Positions 13,760-24,738 of a stretch of DNA of 64,000 nt are shown here, one piece after another. Numbering within the stretch: the first letter of the stretch is position 1; each line of letters starts with the position of its first letter. The stretch comes from Odiellus spinosus. Its lineage: Eukaryota > Arthropoda > Arachnida > Opiliones > Phalangiidae. Made by a program: the position numbers and the translations under genes. The notes under the pieces are model-generated. The model did no database searches. It was not told the origin of the DNA and saw only the letters and a list, made by a program, of their open reading frames with translations. The stretch spans positions 3,534,001-3,598,000 of the forward strand of contig CAWUCO010000268.1 of assembly GCA_963920705.1 (NCBI GenBank), given 5' to 3'.

Positions 13760-14166
13760 AACAAGAAAAATATGGCCAATTCAAGAAACCATACAATATC
13801 AAAATAGTCAAATTTCAGATTTTAAAAATTCGCTTTTTGATATTAGATGCTTTTTGAATTGTTCATATTTTCCATGTTTTTCAACGGATTTTCCAAAACT
13901 CTTTTTTTTTAGATAGACCAATATTTGTTCTTTCGAGTGGTTTTAATTTTGTCTATATCGCTTAAAAATCAAAAGTTTTGTGTCCATTTTAATCCAATAA
14001 TCTTGGATTTTTAAGTGTTTTTGCTTAATTTTAACCAATTTTATATTTGTCACAATTTTGCAATTTAGACAAAACCAAAGTCATTCGAAAGAGCAATTAA
14101 TGGACAGTCTAAATAATAAGAGTTTTCAAAAATCCGTTGAAAAACAAGAAAAATATGGCCAATTCA
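13760..14166 (+). repeat. Single-monomer forward island 7
   Basis: This is a copy of the island at 7,634, displaced by 6,126 bp, with the same T-run and TTTGTTCTTTCG markers. It marks the start of the second copy of the 6,126-bp duplication. Confidence 0.8.
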
Positions 14167-14909
14167 AAAAACATCTAATATCAAAAAGCGAATTTTTAAA
14201 ATCTGAAATTTGACTATTTTGATATTGTATGGTTTCTTGAATTGGCCATATTTTTCTTGTTTTTCAACGGATTTTTGAAAACTCTTATTATTTAGACTGT
14301 CCATTAATTGCTCTTTCGAATGACTTTGGTTTTGTCTAAATTGCAAAATTGTGACAAATATAAAATTGGTTAAAATAAAGCAAAAACACTTAAAAATCCA
14401 AGATTATTGGATTCAAATGGACACAAAACTTTTGATTTTTAAGCGATTAAGACAAAATTAAGACCACTCGAAAGAGCAAATATTGGTTTATCTAAAAAAC
14501 AAGAGTTTTGGAAAATCCGTTGAAAAACATGGAAAATATAGCCAATTCAAAAAACATCTAATATTAAAAAGCGAATTTTTAAAATCTGAAATTTGACTAT
14601 TTTGATATTGTATGGTTTCTTGAATTGGCCATATTTTTCTTGTTTTTCAACGGATTTTTGAAAACTCTTATTATTTAGACTGTCCATTAATTGCTCTTTC
14701 GAATGACTTTGGTTTTGTCTAAATTGCAAAATTGTGACAAATATAAAATTGGTTAAAATAAAGCAAAAACACTTAAAAATCCAAGATTATTGGATTCAAA
14801 TGGACACAAAACTTTTGATTTTTAAGCGATTTAGACAAAATTAAGTCCACTCGAAAGAGCAAATATTGGTCTATCTGAAAATCAAGAGTTTTGGAAAATC
14901 CGTTGAAAA

Positions 14910-15313
14910 ACAAGAAAAATATGGACAATTCAAGAAACCATACAATTTTAAAATAGTCAAATTTCAGATTTTAAAAATTCGCTTTTTGATATTAGATGCT
15001 TTTTGAATTGTTCATGTTTTCCATGTTTTTCAACGGATTTTCCAAAAGTCTTGTTTTTTAGATAGACCAATATTTGCTCTTTCGAGTTGTCTTAATTTTG
15101 TCTATATCGCTTAAAAATCAAAAGTTTTGTGTCCATTTTAATCCAATAATCTTGGATTTTTAAGTGTTTTTGCTTAATATTAACCAATTTTATATTTGTC
15201 ACAATTTTGCAATTTAGACAAAACCAAAGTCATTCGAAAGAGCAATTAATGGACAGTCTAAATAATAAGAGTTTTCAAAAATCCGTTGAAAAACAAGAAA
15301 AATATGGACAATT
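14910..15313 (+). repeat. Single-monomer forward island 8
   Basis: This is a copy of the island at 8,784, displaced by 6,126 bp, with the same CATGTTTTCC and CGAGTTGTC variants. The linker reads TTTTGTGTCC here where the upstream copy reads TTTTGTATCC. Confidence 0.8.
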
Positions 15314-17589
15314 CAAAAAACAACTAATATCAAAAAGCGAATTTTTAAAATCTGAATTTTGACTATTTTGATATTCTATGATTTCTTGAATTGGCCATAT
15401 TTTTCTTGTTTTTCAACGGATTTTTGAAAACTCTTATTATTTAGACTGTCCATTAATTGCTCTTTCGAATGACTTTGGTTTTGTCTAAATTGCAAAATTG
15501 TGACAAATATAAAATTGGTTAAAATAAAGCAAAAACACTTAAAAATCCAAGATTATTGGATTCAAATGGACTCAAAACTTTTGATTTTTAAGCGATTTAG
15601 ACAAAATTAAGACCACTCGAAAGAGCAAATATTGGTCTATCTGAAAATCAAGAGTTTTGGAAAATCCGTTGAAAAAGATGGAAAATATGGACAATTCAAA
15701 AAGCATCTAATATCAAAAAGCGAATTTTGAAAATCTGAAATTTGACTATTTTGATATTCTATGATTTCTTGAATTGGCCATATTTTTCTTGTTTTTCAAA
15801 GGATTTTTGAAAACTCTTATTATTTAGACTGTCCATTAATTGCTCTTTCGAATGACTTTGGTTTTGTCTAAATTGCAAAATTGTGACAAATATAAAATTG
15901 GTTAAAATTAAGCAAAAACGCTTAAAAATCCAAGATTATTGGATTAAAATGGACACAAAACTTTTGATTTTTAAGCGATTTAGACAAAATTAAGACCACT
16001 CGAAAGAGCAAATATTGGTCTATCTGAAAATCAAGAGTTTTGGAAAATCCGTTGAAAAACATGGAAAATATGGACAATTCAAAAAACAACTAATATCAAA
16101 AAGCGAATTTTTAAAATCTGAATTTTGACTATTTTGATATTCTATGATTTCTTGAATTGGCCATATTTTTCTTGTTTTTCAACGGATTTTTGAAAACTCT
16201 TATTATTTAGACTGTCCATTAATTGCTCTTTCGAATGACTTTGGTTTTGTCTAAATTGCAAAATTGTGACAAATATAAAATTGGTTAAAATAAAGCAAAA
16301 ACACTTAAAAATCCAAGATTATTGGATTCAAATGGACACAAAACTTTTGATTTTTAAGCGATTTAGACAAAATTAAGACCACTCAAAAGAGCAAATATTG
16401 GTCTATCTGAAAATCAAGAGTTTTGGAAAATCCGTTGAAAAACATGGAAAATATGGACAATTCAAAAAGCATCTAATATCAAAAAGCGAATTTTGAAAAT
16501 CTGAAATTTGACTATTTTGATATTTATGATTTCTTGAATTGGCCATATTTTTCTTGTTTTTCAAAGGATTTTTGAAAACTCTTATTATTTAGACTGTCCA
16601 TTAATTGCTCTTTCGAATGACTTTGGTTTTGTCTAAATTGCAAAATTGTGACAAATATAAAATTGGTTAAAATTAAGCAAAAACGCTTAAAAATCCAAGA
16701 TTATTGGATTAAAATGGACACAAAACTTTTGATTTTTAAGCGATTTAGACAAAATTAAGACCACTCGAAAGAGCAAATATTGGTCTATCTGAAAATCAAG
16801 AGTTTTGGAAAATCCGTTGAAAAACATGGAAAATATGGACAATTCAAAAAACAACTAATATCAAAAAGCGAATTTTTAAAATCTGAATTTTGACTATTTT
16901 GATATTCTATGATTTCTTGAATTGGCCATATTTTTCTTGTTTTTCAACGGATTTTTGAAAACTCTTATTATTTAGACTGTCCATTAATTGCTCTTTCGAA
17001 TGACTTTGGTTTTGTCTAAATTGCAAAATTGTGACAAATATAAAATTGGTTAAAATAAAGCAAAAACACTTAAAAATCCAAGATTATTGGATTAAAATGG
17101 ACACAAAACTTTTGATTTTTAAGCGATTGACACAAAATTAAGACCACTCGAAAGAGCAAATATTGGTCTATCTGAAAATCAAGAGTTTTGGAAAATCCGT
17201 TGAAAAACATGGAAAATATGGACAATTCAAAAAGCATCTAATATCAAAAAGCGAATTTTGAAAATCTGAAATTTGACTATTTTGATATTCTATGATTTCT
17301 TGAATTGGCCATATTTTTCTTGTTTTTCAAAGGATTTTTGAAAACTCTTATTATTTAGACTGTCCATTAATTGCTCTTTCGAATGACTTTGGTTTTGTCT
17401 AAATTGCAAAATTGTGACAAATATAAAATTGGTTAAAATTAAGCAAAAACGCTTAAAAATCCAAGATTATTGGATTAAAATGGACACAAAACTTTTGATT
17501 TTTAAGCGATTTAGACAAAATTAAGACCACTCGAAAGAGCAAATATTGGTCTATCTGAAAATCAAGAGTTTTGGAAAATCCGTTGAAAA

Positions 17590-17996
17590 ACAAGAAAAAT
17601 ATGGACAATTCAAGAAACCATACAATATCAAAATAGTAAAATTTCAGATTTTAAAAATTCGCTTTTTGATATTAGATGCTTTTTGAATTGTCCATATTTT
17701 CCATGTTTTTCAACGGATTTTCCAAAACTCTTGTTTTTTAGATAGACCAATATTTGCTCTTTCGAGTGGTCTTAATTTTGTCTATATCACTTAAAAATCA
17801 AAAGTTTTGTGTCCATTTTAATCCAATAATCTTGAATTTTTAAGTGTTTTTGCTTAATTTTAACCAATTTTATATTTGTCACAATTTTGCAATTTAGACA
17901 AAACCAAAGTCATTCGAAAGAGCAATTAATGGACAGTCTAAATAATAAGAGTTTTCAAAAATCCGTTGAAAAACAAGAAAAATATGGACAATTCAA
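17590..17996 (+). repeat. Single-monomer forward island 9
   Basis: This is a copy of the island at 11,464, displaced by 6,126 bp, sharing GTCTATATCACTT and AATCTTGAATTTTT. The duplication loses alignment about 200 bp past this island. Confidence 0.8.
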
Positions 17997-19120
17997 AAAA
18001 CATCTAATATCAAAAAGCGAATTTTGAAAATCTGAAATTTGACTATTTTGATATTCTATGATTTCTTGAATTGGCCATATTTTTCTTGTTTTTCAAAGGA
18101 TTTTTGAAAACTCTTATTATTTAGACTGTCCATTAATTGCTCTTTCGAATGACTTTGGTTTTGTCTAAATTGCAAAATTGTGACAAATATAAAATTGGTT
18201 AAAATAAAGCAAAAACACTTAAAAATCCAAGATTATTGGATTAAAATGGACACAAAACTTTTGATTTTTAAGCGATTGACACAAAATTAAGACCACTCGA
18301 AAGAGCAAATATTGGTCTATCTGAAAATCAAGAGTTTTGGAAAATCCGTTGAAAAACATGGAAAATATGGACAATTCAAAAAGCATCTAATATCAAAAAG
18401 CGAATTTTGAAAATCTGAAATTTGACTATTTTGATATTCTATGATTTCTTGAATTGGCCATATTTTTCTTGTTTTTCAAAGGATTTTTGAAAACTCTTAT
18501 TATTTAGACTGTCCATTAATTGCTCTTTCGAATGACTTTGGTTTTGTCTAAATTGCAAAATTGTGACAAATATAAAATTGGTTAAAATTAAGCAAAAACG
18601 CTTAAAAATCCAAGATTATTGGATTAAAATGGACACAAAACTTTTGATTTTTAAGCGATTTAGACAAAATTAAGACCACTCGAAAGAGCAAATATTGGTC
18701 TATCTGAAAATCAAGAGTTTTGGAAAATCCGTTGAAAAACATGGAAAATATGGACAATTCAAAAAACAACTAATATCAAAAAGCGAATTTTTAAAATCTG
18801 AATTTTGACTATTTTGATATTCTATGATTTCTTGAATTGGCCATATTTTTCTTGTTTTTCAACGGATTTTTGAAAACTCTTATTATTTAGACTGTCCATT
18901 AATTGCTCTTTCGAATGACTTTGGTTTTGTCTAAATTGCAAAATTGTGACAAATATAAAATTGGTTAAAATAAAGCAAAAACACTTAAAAATCCAAGATT
19001 ATTGGATTCAAATGGACACAAAACTTTTGATTTTTAAGCGATTTAGACAAAATTAAGACCACTCGAAAGAGCAAATATTGGTCTATCTGAAAATCAAGAG
19101 TTTTGGAAAATCCGTTGAAA

Positions 19121-19530
19121 AACAAGAAAAATATGGCCAATTCAAGAAACCATACAATATCAAAATAGTAAAATTTCAGATTTTAAAAATTCGCTTTTTG
19201 ATATTAGATGCTTTTTGAATTGTCCATATTTTCCATGTTTTTCAACGGATTTTCCAAAACTCTTGTTTTTTAGATAGACCAATATTTGCTCTTTCGAGTG
19301 GTCTTAATTTTGTCTATATCACTTAAAAATCAAAAGTTTTGTGTCCATTTTAATCCAATAATCTTGAATTTTTAAGTGTTTTTGCTTAATTTTAACCAAT
19401 TTTATATTTGTCACAATTTTGCAATTTAGACAAAACCAAAGTCATTCGAAAGAGCAATTAATGGACAGTCTAAATAATAAGAGTTTTCAAAAATCCGTTG
19501 AAAAACAAGAAAAATATGGACAATTCAAAA
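19121..19530 (+). repeat. Single-monomer forward island 10
   Basis: The markers (ATAGTAAAATTTCAG, GTCTATATCACTT, AATCTTGAATTTTT) match the islands at 11,464 and 17,590, but the copy lies four monomers beyond the latter. Its half A begins with ATATGGCCAATTC rather than ATATGGACAATTC, so it is a slightly diverged relative. Confidence 0.78.
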
Positions 19531-21417
19531 AACATCTAATATCAAAAAGCGAATTTTGAAAATCTGAAATTTGACTATTTTGATATTCTATGATTTCTTG
19601 AATTGGCCATATTTTTCTTGTTTTTCAACGGATTTTTGAAAACTCTTATTATTTAGACTGTCCATTAATTGCTCTTTCGAATGACTTTGGTTTTGTCTAA
19701 ATTGCAAAATTGTGACAAATATAAAATTGGTTAAAATTAAGCAAAAACACTTAAAAATCCAAGATTATTGGATTCAAATGGACACAAAACTTTTGATTTT
19801 TAAGCGATTTAGACAAAATTAAGACCACTCGAAAGAGCAAATATTGGTCTATCTGAAAATCAAGAGTTTTGGAAAATCCGTTGAAAAACATGGAAAATAT
19901 GGACAATTCAAAAAGCATCTAATATCAAAAAGCGAATTTTGAAAATCTGAAATTTGACTATTTTGATATTGTATGGTTTCTTGAATTGGCCATATTTTTC
20001 TTGTTTTTCAACGGATTTTTGAAAACTCTTATTATTTAGACTGTCCATTAATTGCTCTTTCGAATGACTTTGGTTTTGTCTAAATTGCAAAATTGTGACA
20101 AATATAAAATTGGTTAAAATAAAGCAAAAACACTTAAAAATCCAAGATTATTGGATTCAAATGGACACAAAACTTTTGATTTTTAAGCGATTTAGACAAA
20201 ATTAAGACCACTCGAAAGAGCAAATATTGGTCTATCTAAAAAACAAGAGTTTTGGAAAATCCGTTGAAAAACATGGAAAATATGGACAATTCAAAAAACA
20301 TCTAATATCAAAAAGCGAATTTTGAAAATCTGAAATTTGACTATTTTGATATTCTATGATTTCTTGAATTGGCCATATTTTTCTTGTTTTTCAACGGATT
20401 TTTGAAAACTCTTATTATTTAGACTGTCCATTAATTGCTCTTTCGAATGACTTTGGTTTTGTCTAAATTGCAAAATTGTGACAAATATAAAATTGGTTAA
20501 AATTAAGCAAAAACACTTAAAAATCCAAGATTATTGGATTCAAATGGACACAAAACTTTTGATTTTTAAGCGATTTAGACAAAATTAAGACCACTCGAAA
20601 GAGCAAATATTGGTCTATCTGAAAATCAAGAGTTTTGGAAAATCCGTTGAAAAACATTGAAAATATGGACAATTCAAAAAGCATCTAATATCAAAAAGCG
20701 AATTTTGAAAATCTGAAATTTGACTATTTTGATATTCTATGATTTCTTGAATTGGCCATATTTTTCTTGTTTTTCAAAGGATTTTTGAAAACTCTTATTA
20801 TTTAGACTGTCCATTAATTGCTCTTTCGAATGACTTTGGTTTTGTCTAAATTGCAAAATTGTGACAAATATAAAATTGGTTAAAATTAAGCAAAAACGCT
20901 TAAAAATCCAAGATAATTAGATTAAAATGGACACAAAACTTTTGATTTTTAAGCGATTTAGACAAAATTAAGACCACTCGAAAGAGCAAATATTGGTCTA
21001 TCTGAAAATCAAGAGTTTTGGAAAATCCGTTGAAAAACATGGAAAATATGGACAATTCAAAAAACAACTAATATCAAAAAGCGAATTTTTAAAATCTGAA
21101 ATTTGACTATTTTGATATTGTATGGTTTCTTGAATTGGCCATATTTTTCTTGTTTTTCAACGGATTTTTGAAAACTCTTATTATTTAGACTGTCCATTAA
21201 TTGCTCTTTCGAATGACTTTGGTTTTGTCTAAATTGCAAAATTGTGACAAATATAAAATTGGTTAAAATAAAGCAAAAACGCTTTAAAATCCAAGATTAT
21301 TGGATTAAAATGGACACAAAACTTTTGATTTTTAAGCGATTTAGACAAAATTAAGACCACTCGAAAGAGCAAGTATTGGTCTATCTGAAAATCAAGAGTT
21401 TTGGAAAATCCGTTGAA

Positions 21418-21830
21418 AAACAAGAAAAATATGGCCAATTCAAGAAACCATACAATATCAAAATTGTCAAATTTCAGATTTTAAAAATTCGCTTTTTGAT
21501 ATTAGATGCTTTTTGAATTGTCCATATTTTCCATGTTTTTCAACGGATTTTCCAAAACTCTTGTTTTTTAGATAGACCAATATTTGCTCTTTCGAGTGGT
21601 CTTAATTTTGTCTATATCGCTTAAAAATCAAAAGTTTTGTGTCCATTTTAATCCAATAATCTTGGATTTTTAAGTGTTTTTGCTTAATTTTAACCAATTT
21701 TATATTTGTCACAATTTTGCAATTTAGACAAAACCAAAGTCATTCGAAAGAGCAATTAATGGACAGTCTAAATAATAAGAGTTTTCAAAAATCCGTTGAA
21801 AAACAAGAAAAATATGGCCAATTCAAAAAA
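21418..21830 (+). repeat. Single-monomer forward island 11
   Basis: A B-to-A fusion lies near 21,418, with AAAATTGTCAAATTTC in the centre, and an A-to-B fusion near 21,830. The linker is of the GTCTATATCGCTT type, which differs from the ATCACTT group of islands 6, 9 and 10. Confidence 0.78.
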
Positions 21831-22184
21831 CATCTAATATCAAAAAGCGAATTTTTAAAATCTGAAATTTGACTATTTTGATATTGTATGATTTCTTGAA
21901 TTGGCCATATTTTTCTTGTTTTTCAACGGATTTTTGAAAACTCTTGTTATTTAGACTGTCCATTAATTGCTCTTTCGAATGACTTTGGTTTTGTCTAAAT
22001 TGCAAAATTGTGACAAATATAAAATTGGTTAAAATAAAGCAAAAACACTTAAAAATCCAAGATTATTGGATTCAAATGGACACAAAACTTTTGATTTTTA
22101 AGCGATTTAGACAAAATTAAGACCACTCGAAAGAGCAAATATTGGTCTATCTGAAAATCAAGAGTTTTGGAAAATCCGTTGAAA

Positions 22185-22595
22185 AACAAGAAAAATATGG
22201 CCAATTCAAGAAACCATACAATATCAAAATAGTCAAATTTCAGATTTTAAAAATTCGCTTTTTGATATTAGATGCTTTTTGAATTGTCCATATTTTCCAT
22301 GTTTTTCAACGGATTTTCCAAAACTCTTGTTTTTTAGATAGACCAATATTTGCTCTTTCGAGTGGTCTTAATTTTGTCTATATCGCTTAAAAATCAAAAG
22401 TTTTGTGTCCATTTTAATCCAATAATCTTGGATTTTTAAGTGTTTTTGCTTAATTTTAACCAATTTTATATTTGTTACAATTTTGCAATTTTGACAAAAC
22501 CAAAGTCATTCGAAAGAGCAATTAATGGACAGTCTAAATAATAAGAGTTTTCAAAAATCCGTTGAAAAACAAGAAAAATATGGCCAATTCAAAAA
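22185..22595 (+). repeat. Single-monomer forward island 12
   Basis: The fusions are of the same types as in the island at 21,418 and lie 766 bp further on, suggesting dimeric copying. Private changes include TATTTGTTACAATTTTG and GCAATTTTGACAAAACC. This is the last island before the block-wide orientation switch near 24,220. Confidence 0.78.
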
Positions 22596-24405
22596 ACATC
22601 TAATATCAAAAAGCGAATTTTTAAAATCTGAAATTTGACTATTTTGATATTGAATGATTTCTTGAATTGGCCATATTTTTCTTGTTTTTCAACGGATTTT
22701 TGAAAACTCTTGTTATTAAGACTGTCCATTAATTGCTCTTTCGAATGACTTTGGTTTTGTCTAAATTGCAAAATTGTGACAAATATAAAATTGGTTAAAA
22801 TAAAGCAAAAACACTTAAAAATCCAAGATTATTGGATTCAAATGGACACAAAACTTTTGATTTTTAAGCGATTTAGACAAAATTAAGACCACTCGAAAGA
22901 GCAAATATTGGTCTATCTAAAAAACAAGAGTTTTGGAAAATCCATTGAAAAACATGGAAAATATGGACAATTCAAAAAACATCTAATATCAAAAAGCGAA
23001 TTTTGAAAATCTGAAATTTGACTATTTTGATATTCTATGATTTCTTGAATTGGCCATATTTTTCTTGTTTTTCAACGGATTTTTGAAAACTCTTATTATT
23101 TAGACTGTCCATTAATTGCTCTTTCGAATGACTTTGGTTTTGTCTAAATTGCAAAATTGTGACAAATATAAAATTGGTTAAAATAAAGCAAAAACACTTA
23201 AAAATCCAAGATTATTGGATTCAAATGGACACAAAACTTTTGATTTTTAAGCGATTTAGACAAAATTAAGACCACTCGAAAGAGCAAATATTGGTCTATC
23301 TAAAAAACAAGAGTTTTGGAAAATCCGTTGAAAAACATGGAAAATATGGACAATTCAAAAAGCATCTAATATCAAAAAGCGAATTTTAAAAATCTGAAAT
23401 TTGACTATTTTGATATTGTATGATTTCTTGAATTTTCCATATTTTTCTTGTTTTTCAACGGATTTTTGAAAACTCTTATTATTTACACTGTCCATTAATT
23501 GCTCTTTCGAATGACTTTGGTTTTGTCTAAATTGCAAAATTGTGACTAATATAAAATTGGTTAAAATTAAGCAAAAACACTTAAAAATCCAAGATTATTG
23601 GATTCAAATGGACACAAAACTTTTGATTTTTAAGCGATTTAGACAAAATTAAGACCACTCGAAAGAGCAAATATTGGTCTATCTAAAAAACAAGAGTTTT
23701 GGAAAATCCGTTGAAAAACATGGAAAATATGGACAATTCAAAAAGCATCTAATATCAAAAAGCGAATTTTTAAAATCTGAAATTTGACTATTTTGATATT
23801 GTATGATTTCTTGAATTGGCCATATTTTTCTTGTTTTTCAACGGATTTTTGAAAACTCTTGTTATTTAGACTGTCCATTAATTGCTCTTTCGAATGACTT
23901 TTATTGTGTCTAAATTGCAAAATTGTGACAAATATAAAATTGGTTAAAATAAAGCAAAAACACTTAAAAATCCAAGATTATTGGATTAAAATGGACACAA
24001 AACTTTTGATTTTTAAGCGATTTAGACAAAATTAAGACCACTCGAAAGAGCAAATATTGGTCTATCTGAAAATCAAGAGTTTTGGAAAATCCGTTGAAAA
24101 ACATGGAAAATATGGACAATTCAAAAAACATCTAATATCAAAAAGCGAATTTTGAAAATCTGAAATTTGACTATTTTGATATTGTATGATTTCTTGAATT
24201 GGCCATATTTTTCTTCTTTTTCAACGGATTTTCCAAAACTCTTGATTTTCAGATAGACCAATATTTGCTCTTTCGAGTGGTCTTAATTTTGTCTAAATCG
24301 CTTAAAAATCAAAAGTTTTGTGTCCATTTGAATCCAATAATCTTGGATTTTTAAGTGTTTTTGCTTAATTTTAACCAATTTTATAATTGTCACAATTTTG
24401 CAATT

Positions 24406-24678
24406 TAGACAAAACCAAAGTCATTCGAAAGAGCAATTAATGGACAGTCTAAATAATAAGAGTTTTCAAAAATCCGTTGAAAAACAAGAAAAATATGGCC
24501 AATTCAAGAAACCATACAATATCAAAATAGTCAAATTTCAGATTTTAAAAATTCGCTTTTTGATATTAGATGTTTTTTGAATTGGCTATATTTTCCATTT
24601 TTTTCAACGGATTTTCCAAAACTCTTGTTTTTTAGATAGACCAATATTTGCTCTTTCGAGTAGTCTTAATTTTGTCTA
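24406..24678. repeat. Monomer-scale dyad: two 122-bp arms, 30-bp centre
   Basis: Several motif pairs share one symmetry centre near 24,542. TAGACAAAA at 24,406-24,414 pairs with TTTTGTCTA at 24,670-24,678. TCGAAAGAG at 24,425-24,433 pairs with CTCTTTCGA at 24,651-24,659. TCCGTTGA at 24,473-24,480 pairs with TCAACGGA at 24,604-24,611. AATATCAAAA at 24,518-24,527 pairs with TTTTGATATT at 24,558-24,567. The arms therefore span 24,406-24,527 and 24,558-24,678. By hand I count about 20 differences over 105 aligned bases without gaps, or about 81% identity. The same dyad is present in essentially every monomer. In single-stranded or supercoiled DNA it could form a long imperfect hairpin or cruciform; that is an inference from sequence. 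Confidence 0.93.
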
Positions 24679-24683
24679 AATCG

Positions 24684-24738
24684 CTTAAAAATCAAAAGTT
24701 TTGTGTCCATTTGAATCCAATAATCTTGGATTTTTAAG
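24684..24738. repeat. Second, small dyad in the inter-monomer linker
   Basis: CTTAAAAATC at 24,684-24,693 is matched by GATTTTTAAG at 24,729-24,738, giving 10-bp perfect arms around a 35-bp middle. The centre is near 24,711, about 169 bp after the main dyad centre and about 214 bp before the next one. It recurs in most monomers. Each 383-bp unit thus contains two inverted-repeat centres. No known binding site was recognised in it. Confidence 0.8.

Larger units (their letters stand above)
13651..18200. repeat. 6,126-bp duplication, second copy
   Basis: This is the counterpart of 7,525-12,075. Alignment is lost near 18,200, where the linker changes from TAAAATTAAGCAAAAACGC to TAAAATAAAGCAAAAACAC. 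The near-identity over about 4.5 kb implies a recent event, or an assembly duplication. Confidence 0.88.
1..24220 (-). repeat. Reverse-oriented satellite block
   Basis: Here the monomers read mainly on the minus strand. Moving along the plus strand, one meets linker, half B on plus, centre, then half A on minus (for example TTGAATTGGCCATATTTTTC followed by GACTGTCCATTAATTGC). The window begins inside the array, so the true left end is not visible. The block is broken by twelve islands in which about one monomer faces forward, and it contains the strongest large duplications of the window (7.5-18.2 kb). Some copies carry CAAAGGATTTT in place of the usual CAACGGATTTT, a marker that runs through about 5-21 kb. 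Confidence 0.92.

Noticed and set aside
21229..21438. 69-codon minus-strand frame rich in phenylalanine
   Set aside because: It is the satellite linker and half B read in another frame; composition follows the T-runs.
24460..24490. CENP-B-box-like motif in the core (TCCGTTGAAAAAC)
   Set aside because: Only CGTTG and a few A bases agree. The required TTCG and CGGG positions of the known box are not matched.
24398..24580. A 60-codon open reading frame conserved in dozens of monomers as a small protein gene family
   Set aside because: It starts at TTG, not ATG; the first in-frame ATG would leave only about 46 codons. Many copies are cut by TAG (AAATCATAGAAT). Its conservation is explained by homogenisation of the satellite, and no promoter or poly-A context is visible.
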